A stretch of DNA of 64,000 nucleotides from Poriferisodalis sp965214215 (GCF_965214215.1 NZ_CBDCBD010000003.1:2232001-2296000), one strand, 5' to 3'. Positions 39,001-44,831 are shown, counted from the first letter of the stretch. The notes: a model not told the origin generated them from the sequence alone. Program-made: numbers and translations.

Positions 39001-41097
39001 ATGCGCAACGTGACACCGTGCTGTGAGGTGCAGTACGCGGTTCGTCTGTCGAACCGGCCTTTGGGCGGCGCGGTCACCGTCGATATCAGCGTGGGCGACT
39101 TCGGGGGCACGACAGCGTCGGCGATCACCGGCATCTCGCTGACCCGCGACGGCACGCCGGAGCAGTCGCTACGCATCAGGTTCGAGGACCGCGCTCCGGA
39201 TCCGGGGTGCGGCTGGCTGGTGCAGACGCCGAACACCCATTACGACTCGAACTACAGGGAGAAGCCGGGCGTGTCGGACTCCTATGACAACAACGCCGAC
39301 ACGTCGTGGGAGTGCTACCGGTTCATCTGGGTGCACAACAAGCGCGAGCACCAGAGTCCGACCAGGTCGCTGTGCGCTGACATCACCCACACCGCCACAG
39401 GAGGCGGGGTGCGCAAAGTCACGGTGGACACAATCCGGATGCACAGCTTGGGGTTCAACACGGGACGAGTCCACGACAATCCCGCCTGCCCGTTCCTGTA
39501 CGCCAACACGCTCGGCACTCCACAGAACAGCCCCCTGCCCGCCCAAGCGCCGCCGGTGCCCACCACAGCAGTCGCTGGCCTGTCGGTCGCCGGCGGCGGC
39601 GGCACCACTGCGACGGCGAGCTGGGACGCTGTACCGCACGCGACGAAATACAGCGTGTCCTACAGCGCCCAGGCCGCGGACGGGTCGCTGACCCAGACCG
39701 TCGGCGCGTTCGACGACATCACGGCGACCAGTCTCACGTTCGATCACGGCGTCACCGCGCCCGCGACGGTGACCGTGACGGTCACCCCCGGCTACGACAA
39801 CGACGACAGCGACGGCGGTACCCCCACGGTGACCTATCTCGACGGCCTCGCTGCCACCGTCACCCTCAACATCGGCACAACCCCAGATGCGGGCGAAACC
39901 GCACAAGAAGAGGAGGGGACCGGCGGCGACGGCCCGGTGGCTCCGCCGCCGGGCTGCGTCTCCGACGACACGCTGGAGCTGGCCCGCGACTACTACGACG
40001 TGAACAAGCACCGTGCGCCCGGCTACGGCAAGACCTGGCGTCGGGTGCTCATCGCGTTCGGTGATGTCGCGGACGCGCAGCTCGAGCCGTTCACTGCAGC
40101 CGAAGCGAGCCAAAGCGAAACCCGCTGGGCCGGATGGGGCCCATTCCGCGAAGCCCTCGAATGCATCGAGAAAGCCCAGCAGGATCCGGCCCCACCGCCC
40201 GTCGAGCCCGAGATCGCCGTCACAGCCGGCGCAGGCGTGACAGAAGGCGGCGACGCGGTGTTCACCATCACCGCTGCCCCTGCACCGCACACCGCCCTGT
40301 CGGTCGACGTCACGCTCACCCAAACCGGTGATTTCGTGTCCACTGGCACCCAGACCGTGACCATCGGCACCACCGGCAGCTACACGCTCACCGTCGCCAC
40401 CACCGACGACAGCGCCGACGAGGCTGACGGTTCGGTCACCGCCGCTATCGGCACTGGCACCGGCTACACCGTGTCGACGAGCAGCGGCGCCGCCACCGTC
40501 GCCGTCGCCGACAACGACATACCCGAGATCACCATCACCGCCGGCACAGATGTCACCGAGGGCGGCGACGCGGTGTTCACCATCGCCGCCGACCCATTGC
40601 CGCACACAGCTCTCGACGTGGCCGTGGAGATCACCCAGACCGGCGACCACGGCGCCGCCGCCGGCACCCGAACGGTCACGATCCCTGCCACCGGCACCTA
40701 CACCCTCACCGTCGCCACCACCAACGACAGCGACGACGAAGCCGACGGGTCGATCACCGCCACCGTCTCGACCGGCGCCGGCTACACCGTGTCATCCGCG
40801 AACAGCACCGCCACGGTCGCGGTGGCCGACGACGACGACCCGCCTCCGCCTCCGCCTCCGCCTGTCGAGTGTGTTTCTGATGAGACGCTGAGATTGGCGC
40901 GTGACTACTACGAGCTGAACCGTCATCGCGCGCCGGGCTACGGCAGCAACTGGCGTCGGGTGCTGGTCGCGTTCGGCGACGTCGCCGACGATCAGCTGAC
41001 CGCGTTCACTGCGGCCGAAGCGCTCGCGCGCGAGCAGATCTGGTACGGGTGGAAACCGTTCCGCGAAGCGCTGGAGTGCATTGAAGCAGCCCAATAG
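27052..41097 (+). CDS. giant exported Calx-beta repeat protein (giant 2)
   Basis: One frame of 4681 residues. The N-terminus is a secretion signal: basic stretch RPRFGRRGS, hydrophobic core 32-57 and an AGA-Q site near 65. The only in-frame start before the basic stretch is a TTG at 27052, upstream of a G13 tract that encodes R-G-G-G-G. After it come many beta-sandwich domains: Calx-beta repeats ending in DDD, a Ca-loop-like DVNENGTVEEDE (304-316), four copies of a domain headed by PSGL, three of them behind a GSDGD unit, a fibronectin-III-like domain near 4170-4270, then W-RVL module, two Calx-beta repeats, a Pro-rich hinge and a last W-RVL module at the very C-terminus. No LPxTG, transmembrane anchor or catalytic domain seen. 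Very acidic overall. Probably a calcium-stabilised adhesin or cell-surface fibre; inferred from architecture. Confidence 0.8.
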   Translation: MRWRCRLASESRGGGGSLASLARPRFGRRGSVCALVVALAASLLVVPPVPVLSGAGLGVSEAGAQSAGTAGVTSHSRAFLHRTVIEEGQTRQFEISNLPDRPAYYVFFKPLAGYTAEASDVTFKVHWRRDGLVEVAAGEGRRASVNALRERLRFEVAAHSDGDSDDETFGVQLCTTADCEGGTVLGDWTVTITDVSDTTLTGTGASITVSGGSTTMMERLTNNDNRDVSDTITVTIPYASRPTQSIVVVGLVDTTTMAKWGTEAPIANIRGGLARHAEAGPTTPRHAFTINLDGVNIPDGTGLDVNENGTVEEDEWVSEFEVSIAAFNNAVDTPGGVLSGNLVFTVYQYDEDYYDTTNCRVDLGLGPQTVKCPDTRTAPTVYTGIVLPDVPLTVTDDDEVTEIELHHAATTDQVATEGSTSDTAKFRVTLGRGLAAGETLTVPLAFQGATLGTHFRLSLDGSPQGVVYADSADGATGELTFTGPSAAEATVVVTAATDDGDTATNNLVVRTYPTSEPWKGNHITTNLAGGVCSGDGCGPVRLAERLYRITLNEAQAGLAVIDNGGGRLLEGNIVENVPVVVPTQSSQVRYRIDEQVVTEGGDYSYEVRLSAAPTSNVTVAASSSDTTKATITTGGSLTFTPSNWTMPQTVTVSAVDNQADAADIGLTITHAVTGAGSYASIPNVAHALVLVDDDPTEVSMVGTGVRTSPSGTQISEVMVEGDATRVDRSLTISLSRALTANEWVRVPLYLEATGHRHNPDVECDLNLQDWSDISLERWADYVACDVVSSVRGPRYSANVAWPVHHNDFEMAAVGTGVSVEAVNRYTPAHVGFRWLEFAGAGAQEATIVLKARGGFDDGDVHDEAFHISFPRGLQSVRNYTDDGHVFSPQRHLNPQTNLGGGVTAAHADAQAWYGIADDEEGGSSAPEMPAGWPLLPSGLNPGDSFRLIYATSQTTTAQSRDLAVYDAFVRAEITGNALVNGGVAALADHAGHFKAIAETSVEGSSAFSVTELTRTTARDHAQFNPDNGDHPDVRIYWVGGTKVADDNADFTDGDWDDEANPRRADGTAATVHVSGYWTGSGRDGAGIEVCSEISNGITSTRYPRLGWTDATVGLLNNSSVDGFPLGPRTDIASSCGRQHGYSHNRTEMRPMYALSGEFTVVAAGATIESATAAEGSAATFTVTIPDAAPLGGITVPYTFDHGLGISTDPAHIVADNNDFADTDGEVTIAQGDTTAAITVATTDDSTYEGDHYFRVTLGTPTGTDAPGVHPTKGTATGTITDKADLPNVAFSSATASAAEDAGTIDVTVTKTGTTAVPLSIYWTTADDTAAHPTDYTAQSGYLEFATGDTTKTLTIPIVDDNTAENTETFKVQLDGTLAVDARVGSTGETTITLTDDDVGGAAGVTLSGSALTLTELHATDAEMSYTVVLDSDPGAVVVVTVSSGDPTAVAVDTDSDMAGDQSMLTFTHGNTGNWNSAQTVTLRAVNDGDAAAETVTVSHAAEVSDAGNPYHQIPINSVTATTVDAGHKIVVVPAAVSVNEGDTAEYGIRLASNPGGAVALHVTAVNSSGSLTVSPVTVSFNAGNWMSAQTVTISGGSGGAGGVTHSVSSSAGAARSRYPVNMVGPQVDVTVVSSAALVFDVGEGVAVSEESGHTDTYEVKLNKAPSADVTVAITAAAGAAVNPASLTFTTTNWDTGQEVTVSGVDDNTINTGGARMVTISHSTSSSDNDFNALSGNVTVRVADTDTTPTLGITPAQVQSSAFASGGTVTLTLTPEHVTFFGVGDGDGLGPESGDRGDGILRSGGSLSASGLALLTFTGEPTGLTVDSAELGAAMSDVHGQPKHRSLEVVLSYSGSAITADDPVTLNVGRRLLRRSLSATKAVPYGASLSADFTIKAPEPVTVSMAGSDGDANGNAVEGASGATGYRTITLTLGRALTGSEEVTVPLSVVGATVTDDYTFGLEPATQDGVSLTTTGGTHTAQDPAVVFSAGASSATLRLKPVDNSVRSQPYVVVGYGTGARAPAGSGVTLDTPTGGPVGVVLVDDETGDFEVAADWPLLPSGLSGGDEFRLMFITSQTRTAESTDIDVYNEWAQGVVAAGGHAGLKPYAGLVRVVGSTTTVDARVNAGMHTGSAWADGSANASSSGVKVYWLAEPSSDKVADNYFDFFDGSWDGGADQSGADTVESGAARTVTAGFWTGSNEHDGRKASIATRRLGATTPSVARVSLGNPLSDTSAMSDASLPMLAMSPVFKVEAAATPELTFASAAYSEAEDGGSVDVTVNASSAPSAALTVNLDSQAETATEASDYTAPPTTFTFPAAMTSHTFSVNITDDNTVEGDETFTMTLASGTGYTVGTPATTTVTITDDDTPPVTVTMSASDGDSDGNAVEGGAGTTGHRTITLTLGRELAGSEQVTVPLTVVGATVTTDYTFGLQPTTQTGVSLNTSGSNSAQNPAVVFASGARTATLRLTPVDNNVRTQPYAIVDYGSGSRAPAASGGVTLDTPTGGPIGVVLVDDETGDIVLPAGAGFRPGVSNNAEYRLLFMTSAGGAATSTDIADYDHFVRAAAVANGGADLLPYAGFFRAFVSTASTHGREHVGIWGSGAFTDGTTQGSDSGTELYWLGTGGEQVSSSYWLFCNRPWTGRWSATATRLRHEDGSVGNGAKVWTGMNNNCTTSSNQLGTSTPTYGPGAQAGSGGSPTQSNALSLGTEAAASENRFYAVSDVFKTVASADMPQVVFDSRTGSANEGETVRLTLRASPAPTADLTLTYIVEESGGDATAGQDFTAGEASVTIPAGQTSVAFDVATLEDGVFERSESFRVRLAASPDYLRGSARVSTVTILEVERLQVGFAQAEYWALEDGGSVDVELALSHGTERAVSLTLSVGGTATGGSDYTAPAASVTIPPGNTSRTHTITIPIAADTTVEPDETITLAIASVTTTNAGTANRSRTTVFIADQDHASAGLVAPSTVEVDEGGTATYRLRLATAPSGTVTVTVSGQTSSELTLDADDSTNGDQATVQFTPSNWYVGRKVTVRGVHDEDLTDDSVTLAHSASGADYGSVTGSVAATVDDEDVTLSITGGAAVTEGTAAEFTVTASPAPDRDLTVNVGIADAAGADFVAAGQQGNRTRILPAGQATAMFTVPTVADFNEEPSGPITITLQNSDNYMIDSSAASAMVQVDDDDDAAVTVAMSASRDNAVEGATDATGYSDITLTLGGPLSGTETLTVPLTVTGATVTTDYTFALVPTTQTGVALDTSGPHSAQNPAVVFTAGATTATLRLTPVDNDVRTQPYVIVDFGPGATASGGINVGEQTGGPINVVLVDDETGDIEVAADWALAPSGLSAGDEFRLIFITSQTRTAASTDIDDYNDWAQLVVAEHGHAALLPYSGLVSVIASTATVDARENTAMWDPALNSNAGGYTDSSTSDSDSGTKIYWLAAPSAHKVADNYFDFYDASWDTGTNNRSHSTNEAATPLEAVYWTGSSDAGEAVSGNALGEANPQYGHVETFGSTPLDHTANADNATRFGLLTMSPVFKIDPSATGPEVSVRLMTGEGENRNDDGEVEKPENDATVSFPLTLDAQPAAALMVCVRVAESGDTDRVAAADEGIKTVSFNAGVQTGSIDVAWTDNDDDDLDSVITVTAVPSSTAGCSSTDSYTVSGTNGSDKARITDDEATEVTLTASDTAMSEQDASDTATLTVSLGRPLIAGESLVARITLATSTDARLPGHATPDFAVTASGTGVALANAATTTSQVTFTGSDSNTVQTATVTLTPIATAAGDDGDTSDEEITANLLRLITGTGSGTVVTGGGAAVVEASSEVDLTIDDDDASACSAQSSVFSGTSLRILETGETTYCVRLANAPSAGDTTVMIGRTGAHAGAASVSPSSLTFTALNYTEPQEVTVTGVDDPGTHQERSLTLTHTANGGGYSSQSLGSVRVEVSDAPEVEVFAHVRYDDEDAWRWFVNANGGMLRPSTVTAAPGVTPMRNVTPCCEVQYAVRLSNRPLGGAVTVDISVGDFGGTTASAITGISLTRDGTPEQSLRIRFEDRAPDPGCGWLVQTPNTHYDSNYREKPGVSDSYDNNADTSWECYRFIWVHNKREHQSPTRSLCADITHTATGGGVRKVTVDTIRMHSLGFNTGRVHDNPACPFLYANTLGTPQNSPLPAQAPPVPTTAVAGLSVAGGGGTTATASWDAVPHATKYSVSYSAQAADGSLTQTVGAFDDITATSLTFDHGVTAPATVTVTVTPGYDNDDSDGGTPTVTYLDGLAATVTLNIGTTPDAGETAQEEEGTGGDGPVAPPPGCVSDDTLELARDYYDVNKHRAPGYGKTWRRVLIAFGDVADAQLEPFTAAEASQSETRWAGWGPFREALECIEKAQQDPAPPPVEPEIAVTAGAGVTEGGDAVFTITAAPAPHTALSVDVTLTQTGDFVSTGTQTVTIGTTGSYTLTVATTDDSADEADGSVTAAIGTGTGYTVSTSSGAATVAVADNDIPEITITAGTDVTEGGDAVFTIAADPLPHTALDVAVEITQTGDHGAAAGTRTVTIPATGTYTLTVATTNDSDDEADGSITATVSTGAGYTVSSANSTATVAVADDDDPPPPPPPPVECVSDETLRLARDYYELNRHRAPGYGSNWRRVLVAFGDVADDQLTAFTAAEALAREQIWYGWKPFREALECIEAAQ
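27086..27098 (+). repeat. homopolymer G13 inside the start of giant gene 2
   Basis: Thirteen consecutive G within the coding sequence, between the TTG start and the signal peptide. No start codon lies between the tract and the basic n-region; the next in-frame candidate is a GTG at 27145 inside the hydrophobic core. An ATG at 27020 reads through the tract in another frame and stops at TAG 27104. With 14 or 11 G it would enter the giant frame. Confidence 0.75.
29824..30537 (+). repeat. PSGL domain, copy 1
   Basis: About 235 residues: WPLLPSGLNPGDSFRL, ATSQTT, a YDAFV segment, IYWVGG, VADDNADF, GYWTGS, and an end like FTVVA. Longest and most diverged of four copies in giant 2, not preceded by a GSDGD unit. 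Confidence 0.6.
32752..33816 (+). repeat. GSDGD unit plus PSGL domain, copy 2
   Basis: A Calx-beta-like unit (GSDGDANGNAVEGA, then TVPLSVVGATV and GVVLVDDETGD) followed directly by a PSGL domain (FRLMFITSQTRTAESTDI, KVYWLAEPSSDKVADNYFDF, FWTGS, MLAMSPVFKVE). The end of the first unit is nearly identical at DNA level to that of copy 3. Confidence 0.65.
34168..35238 (+). repeat. GSDGD unit plus PSGL domain, copy 3
   Basis: Same two-part unit. The PSGL part is diverged (AEYRLLFMTSAGGAATSTDI, ELYWLGTGGEQV, VSDVFKTVA) and carries an extra Asn/Ser/Gly-rich loop with two Cys. Confidence 0.65.
36607..37665 (+). repeat. GSDGD unit plus PSGL domain, copy 4
   Basis: Same two-part unit; the first part lacks the GDSDG insert. 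The PSGL part (FRLIFITSQTRTAASTDI, KIYWLAAPSAHKVADNYFDF, LLTMSPVFKID) is very close to copy 2. Confidence 0.65.
39955..40182 (+). repeat. W-RVL module 4 (giant 2)
   Basis: Residues about 4302-4377. Long form: CVSDDTLELARDYYDVNK, RAPGYG, W-R-RVLIAF, FTAAEAS, REALECIE. Followed by two Calx-beta repeats of the giant 1 type at 40207-40515 and 40528-40836. Confidence 0.65.
40870..41094 (+). repeat. W-RVL module 5 (giant 2 C-terminus)
   Basis: Residues about 4607-4681, forming the exact C-terminus of the protein: CVSDETLRLARDYYELNR, RAPGYG, W-R-RVLVAF, FTAAEAL, REALECIEAAQ, stop. Preceded by a Pro-rich hinge. Confidence 0.65.
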
Positions 41098-41156
41098 CCT
41101 CAGCCTCCTGCCTGTGTGCGGCGTTGTCGGTTCTCGATCACGATGCCTGTCGCTCA

Positions 41157-41177
41157 CCAGGCATTGATGGTGCCTGG
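41157..41177 (+). terminator. weak hairpin after giant gene 2
   Basis: CCAGGCA and TGCCTGG pair with a 7-base loop 60 bp after the stop codon. No T-run follows, so this is a tentative terminator. The rest of 41098-41281 shows nothing identifiable. Confidence 0.25.
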
Positions 41178-41281
41178 ACGTCGGTGGGCTTTCCGGTTCC
41201 CGAGACGGCCGATTTCTCGTCGGGCCAGGTGAAGCTCACGGTGCTGTTCGAGTACTTCCCGAGTCGGTGCCAGAACCTGGG

Positions 41282-42793
41282 TCAGTGCTGGTCGGGCGGG
41301 TCGGCGTTGCGGGGTTCGGGTGGCTGGAGCCGGGGGCGGCCGTCGCATGCGGTGCGGATCTTGCGGCCGTGGGCGTGAACGTCTCGGTGGCATGGCTCGC
41401 AGAGCGATGCAAGGTTTGCGATGTCGGTGAGGCCGCCGTTGTCGTAGTAGTCGATGTGGTGGGCTTGGGTGTGCTCGGGCGTGAGTTCGCAGCCGATGCA
41501 GCCGCGGTCGCGTGCTGCGAGCACGAGCCGTTGGGCGTCGTTGGCGTTGCGTGTGCGTCCCAGTGCGAGTTGTGACCAGTCGGCGGAGAACATGGCGGGC
41601 AGCACGTTGGCGTTGAGGCCGTACTCGGCGAGCATCTGCGCTGACATGGGAGTGCCGTCGTCGAGGCGGGGGTTGGCGAGCCGGTCGCTGGTGATGTCGT
41701 AGTCGGCGATGATGAGCAGGTTGGTCGCGAAGCGTCGGGCTGTCTCGTCGCCCAGCACCAGCTCGCACAGGGCGTCAGCGGTGAGCTGCGCCCGAGACGC
41801 AGCGTCGCCGTCGTCGTGAGGGTTGTTGTCGGCGTGGCGTCGCCGCGTCGAGCGCACCGCGGCTTGCAGGGCGTCGCTGAGCTGGCGTCCTGTGAGGAAG
41901 TCGAGCTTGCCGTGCAGGTGCCACATGCCGTCGTCGCCGATCCGCAGCGACGCCGAGCGCTCATGACGCTGCAACGCCAGCTCCGCGTCGGCGGGGCTGA
42001 GATGTTGGGCGGCGGCCTCGGCTGCGAGTTCGTCTGCGATCGCCAAGCTGTAGTTCGCGAGCGGGTGACGGGCGATCGTGTCGGAGGGATACGTGCGGGC
42101 GAGTTCGAGGAAGTCGTGTTCGCTGCGGCGGTGCTTCTTGGGTGCTTCGCGGGCGATCACTTTGGCGTGGGACATCTGGATCTCGCCGGCTTGCATCGCG
42201 TCGAGCGTGCCGGTGAAGCCCTCTGAGACCAGGCTTTGGGCGAGACGGGTCTCGCTGCGGGCCTGCGCGCAGTTCATGCGTGTCTGGTCGCGCAGCACGT
42301 ATGCGGTGGCTTGTGCGCCGTAACGCGACGTCATCTCGCCTACCGCTGCCAGATAGCGGCCCTCGACGCGGGCACGCTCAGCGGTCAACTCGACCACCAG
42401 ATCGGTGAGCTCGTCGACGTTCAGCGCACCCAGATCGGCATCCCAACCCGCCGCGCTGCCGCCGACAATCCCGCCGTCACCGGCACGCCCGGAGGCGGCA
42501 TCGCGCCGCTCGGCATCGGCCGGGGCCGAGATAGCTCCGTCAGCAGCTCGTCCGGCGGCGTCATCGCGCTGCCCGGCAACCGCTGGGGTCGAGACCGCGC
42601 CCAGCGAGCTGTTCCGATGTTCGGCGGAACTGGTGGCATCGTCGAACGGCCCCAATTCGCCGCCGGTCCACACCGCTCTTTCATCGGGCCACGCTGACCC
42701 GACGGCTGGGGGCCACCCAGACGCCGTGTCGACGCTGGCTTCGGGTGCCTCCACATCGCCGGGAGCGAGTTCTCGCACGACATCGCCGAACAT
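41282..42793 (-). CDS. DUF222 / HNH endonuclease, 13E12-type, copy B
   Basis: Second copy of the gene at 2929-4398: 503 residues from the ATG at 42793, with DUF222 region, HNH motif (C-x-x-C, HHIDYYDNGG, C-x-x-CH) and the same conserved promoter. The DUF222/HNH core is almost identical to copy A; differences cluster in the Ala/Gly/Asp linker, where copy B has about 75 extra bases of microrepeats, and after the HNH motif, where the two C-termini diverge (this one ends ADPPDQH). It marks the right part of the accessory island. Role unknown. Confidence 0.85.
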   Translation of the reverse strand: MFGDVVRELAPGDVEAPEASVDTASGWPPAVGSAWPDERAVWTGGELGPFDDATSSAEHRNSSLGAVSTPAVAGQRDDAAGRAADGAISAPADAERRDAASGRAGDGGIVGGSAAGWDADLGALNVDELTDLVVELTAERARVEGRYLAAVGEMTSRYGAQATAYVLRDQTRMNCAQARSETRLAQSLVSEGFTGTLDAMQAGEIQMSHAKVIAREAPKKHRRSEHDFLELARTYPSDTIARHPLANYSLAIADELAAEAAAQHLSPADAELALQRHERSASLRIGDDGMWHLHGKLDFLTGRQLSDALQAAVRSTRRRHADNNPHDDGDAASRAQLTADALCELVLGDETARRFATNLLIIADYDITSDRLANPRLDDGTPMSAQMLAEYGLNANVLPAMFSADWSQLALGRTRNANDAQRLVLAARDRGCIGCELTPEHTQAHHIDYYDNGGLTDIANLASLCEPCHRDVHAHGRKIRTACDGRPRLQPPEPRNADPPDQH

Positions 42794-42846
42794 GAATAGA
42801 GCATACACACGTTTGTAACGAAAAGCAAACACTCGCGCGTACAAAT
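41295..42846 (-). repeat. long dispersed direct repeat, copy B
   Basis: About 1.55 kb matching 2975-4451 in the same orientation; the two copies lie about 37 kb apart with housekeeping genes between them. Their flanks are unrelated. Homologous recombination between them could delete or amplify the intervening DNA, although loss would remove essential genes. Confidence 0.85.
42800..42828 (-). promoter_or_regulatory. promoter of DUF222/HNH copy B, probably leaderless
   Basis: Minus strand: -35 TTGCTT (42828-42823), 17-bp spacer, -10 TATGCT (42805-42800), six bases to the ATG at 42793. Identical to the element before copy A. Confidence 0.5.
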
Positions 42847-42942
42847 CTCAACTGAGTCTCGCCATCGGTCCGCGCAGCGGTCGACGCCATCGAGAGGCGT
42901 CCATGCGTGGCGTGATGGCGGCGACGCAGTTCGCAGCGTCGC

Positions 42943-43299
42943 TCAGAGTTCGGCTGCGTCGGCACCGAGTCTGCGCATATCGGCGGCGTCGGTGGTGAGG
43001 ACCTTGACGCCGAGTTGGTCGGCAAGCACGGCGAGGCTGGCGTCGACGACATCGCTTGTGCCGGTGCGGGCACAGCGCTGGCCGATGACGCGAGGGTCTC
43101 CGAAGGGATGCACCTTGATCGACTTGACCAGCATCGCCAGCGGCACCTGCCTGGCAGGCTCGCGCCATGCTTGGGCCAGAGCGGCATCGTTCGTCGCCGG
43201 GATCACTCCGTCGGCATGCATCTGGCGGATCCGCGCCAGCACGACACGCCTTTTCGAAGGGTTGTCGAGCGCGATGAACACGCCGGCGTCGAGAATCAC
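42943..43299 (-). CDS. vapC: PIN-domain toxin (VapC family)
   Basis: A 118-residue PIN domain starting at a GTG (VILDAGVFIALD): Asp4, Glu47 (WREPARQ), Asp83/Asp86 (TSDVVDASLAVLA) and Asp104 (LTTDAADM). Predicted ribonuclease toxin. The GTG overlaps the stop of the upstream antitoxin-like gene by four bases (GTGA). It sits between DUF222 copy B and ispH, at the right edge of the accessory island. Confidence 0.85.
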   Translation of the reverse strand: MILDAGVFIALDNPSKRRVVLARIRQMHADGVIPATNDAALAQAWREPARQVPLAMLVKSIKVHPFGDPRVIGQRCARTGTSDVVDASLAVLADQLGVKVLTTDAADMRRLGADAAEL

Positions 43300-43550
43300 C
43301 GGTTCGACCTGATCTCCTCGGCACGGGCCGCCTCAGCCTCGGTCGGCTCTCCCCATTCGGCAGTCGCCCATTCGACGAATTCGTTCATGGCGTCGAGCTG
43401 AGCGTCTCGTTCTGCCAAGAGCCGAAGACCTTCTTCGACTGCCTCGCGTTCAGTGCGACGCCGAGCGGCCGTCGATTCGAGGTCGCGCAGCGCTTGCGGC
43501 CCGAGGAACATCGATTTGCGCTTCGGCTTGTCAAAGATGGTTTCAGGCAT
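43296..43550 (-). CDS. probable antitoxin of the adjacent VapC
   Basis: Eighty-four residues from the ATG at 43550 (MPETIFDKPKRKSMFL), with a basic N-terminal segment and a long charged helical stretch rich in Glu, Arg and Ala. Position and coupling to a PIN toxin make it the cognate antitoxin; by eye the N-terminal RKSMFLGPQALRDLE could be a ribbon-helix-helix strand-helix. The open frame extends upstream to 43865 over ispH, which is a shadow. The AT-rich 145 bp upstream (43551-43695) probably contain its promoter. Confidence 0.7.
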   Translation of the reverse strand: MPETIFDKPKRKSMFLGPQALRDLESTAARRRTEREAVEEGLRLLAERDAQLDAMNEFVEWATAEWGEPTEAEAARAEEIRSNR

Positions 43551-43695
43551 ACAACCAGCATACGTCGGTGTGCAAACAGTGCAGGATTCGGTGTCGGGGT
43601 CGCTTGGCGGAAGGCGTCGGCGCTCCCGGGCAGTCCGAGTTCTAGCATCACTCGATTTGTGAGATCTACTGAATTTATCTGAAATATAGTGAATG

Positions 43696-44739
43696 TTAAG
43701 ACGCCGCAGAGGCGAGTCCAGCGAGCACATCGCTCGCGGCAGTCGTGCGGTCGGCGGCACTGACGCGCGCCGAGGGCGCCACGGCGAGGGTGGCATGCAC
43801 GGCAGCCTCCATCGCGCCGAGCAAGTCGCGCAACTCGCGCGGCGGGGGGAAGTACTCGTCCTCATCGGTAATGGTCACCTCGGTGGTGCCCTCCCGGGGA
43901 GCCAGCCTGGCGATGACTGCCTCGACGAGCTCCTCTGGCGCGGACGCCCCAGCAGTGACGCCCACGGTGCCGAACAGATCGTCGGGCAGCTCGGTGGCGG
44001 CGTTCACGCGCAGAACGCGATCGCAGCCCGATTCCGCGGCCACCTTGGCGAGCGCCATCGTGTTCGAAGAATTCGCCGAGCCGATCACTACGACGGCGTC
44101 GCAGCGGGCGGCAATCTCGGCGAGCGCGCTCTGGCGGTTGGTGGTGGCGAAACACAGGTCTGAGCGGCCAGGCATCCACACATCGCCGAAACGGTCCTTC
44201 GCAGCGTCGGCGACCTCGGACCAGTCGCGATGGCTCAGCGTGGTCTGAGCCAGCACGGCCACGGGCACATCGACGTCGTCGAGCGCATCCACATCGGCAG
44301 GCTCGGACACCAATGAGATGGACTCGGGTGCCACCGCCATCGTGCCAACCGCTTCGTCATGACCCTCGTGGCCGACATAGACGATCCGGAAGCCCTTGCC
44401 GGCGCGCACCCGCACCTCGTGGTGCACCTTGGTGACCAGCGGGCACACTGCGTCGACCACGTAGCCGCCCCGCCGGCGAGCCTGCGACACCACCTCGGGC
44501 GCCGAGCCGTGCGCTGACAGCATGAGCGGCCGCCCGGGCGGGACCTCGGCGACGTCGTCGACGAACACCACACCGAGCCGCTCGAACCGGTCGACCACAA
44601 GGCGGTTGTGGACGATCTCGTGGTAGCAGTACACCGGCGGCGGGAACGAGCGGACGAGCCAGGCGAGCGCCTTGATGGCCATTTCCACGCCGGCACAGAA
44701 GCCCCGTGGCGCAGCCAGCAGCACCCGGTCCACAGCCAC
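43696..44739 (-). CDS. ispH: 4-hydroxy-3-methylbut-2-enyl diphosphate reductase
   Basis: Last step of the MEP isoprenoid pathway: reduction of HMBPP to IPP and DMAPP by a 4Fe-4S enzyme. The 347-residue product has the three cluster Cys (Cys15 in RGFCAGV, Cys99 in DAVCPLV, Cys196 in SDLCFATTNRQ) and the conserved His44 (EIVHN) and His127 (HEGHDE). It starts at a GTG and is divergent from the DUF512 gene, 92 bp apart. In many bacteria plsC, ispH, DUF512 and der are close together; here about 23.8 kb of accessory DNA lies between plsC and ispH. Confidence 0.96.
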   Translation of the reverse strand: MAVDRVLLAAPRGFCAGVEMAIKALAWLVRSFPPPVYCYHEIVHNRLVVDRFERLGVVFVDDVAEVPPGRPLMLSAHGSAPEVVSQARRRGGYVVDAVCPLVTKVHHEVRVRAGKGFRIVYVGHEGHDEAVGTMAVAPESISLVSEPADVDALDDVDVPVAVLAQTTLSHRDWSEVADAAKDRFGDVWMPGRSDLCFATTNRQSALAEIAARCDAVVVIGSANSSNTMALAKVAAESGCDRVLRVNAATELPDDLFGTVGVTAGASAPEELVEAVIARLAPREGTTEVTITDEDEYFPPPRELRDLLGAMEAAVHATLAVAPSARVSAADRTTAASDVLAGLASAAS

Positions 44740-44831
44740 CCAGATGACGCTACCGACGCCGCGCGCGCGTGCATTGCGACGCTGCGGTCACGCCCGAAGG
44801 CCCCGAGGCGGCGGCTTCCTATCCTGAACCC

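Noticed and set aside
27052..41097. CRISPR array or short tandem DNA repeats in the giant gene
   Set aside because: The repeats are protein domains of 75-235 residues, not short direct repeats with spacers; none elsewhere in the window.
40800..41097. Sortase or membrane anchor at the giant protein C-termini
   Set aside because: No LPxTG-like motif, hydrophobic segment or basic tail; giant 2 ends in a W-RVL module and giant 1 in a Calx-beta repeat.
2975..42846. Composite transposon bounded by the two HNH copies
   Set aside because: The 37 kb between them contain essential housekeeping genes in conserved order, and the copies lack terminal inverted repeats and target duplications.
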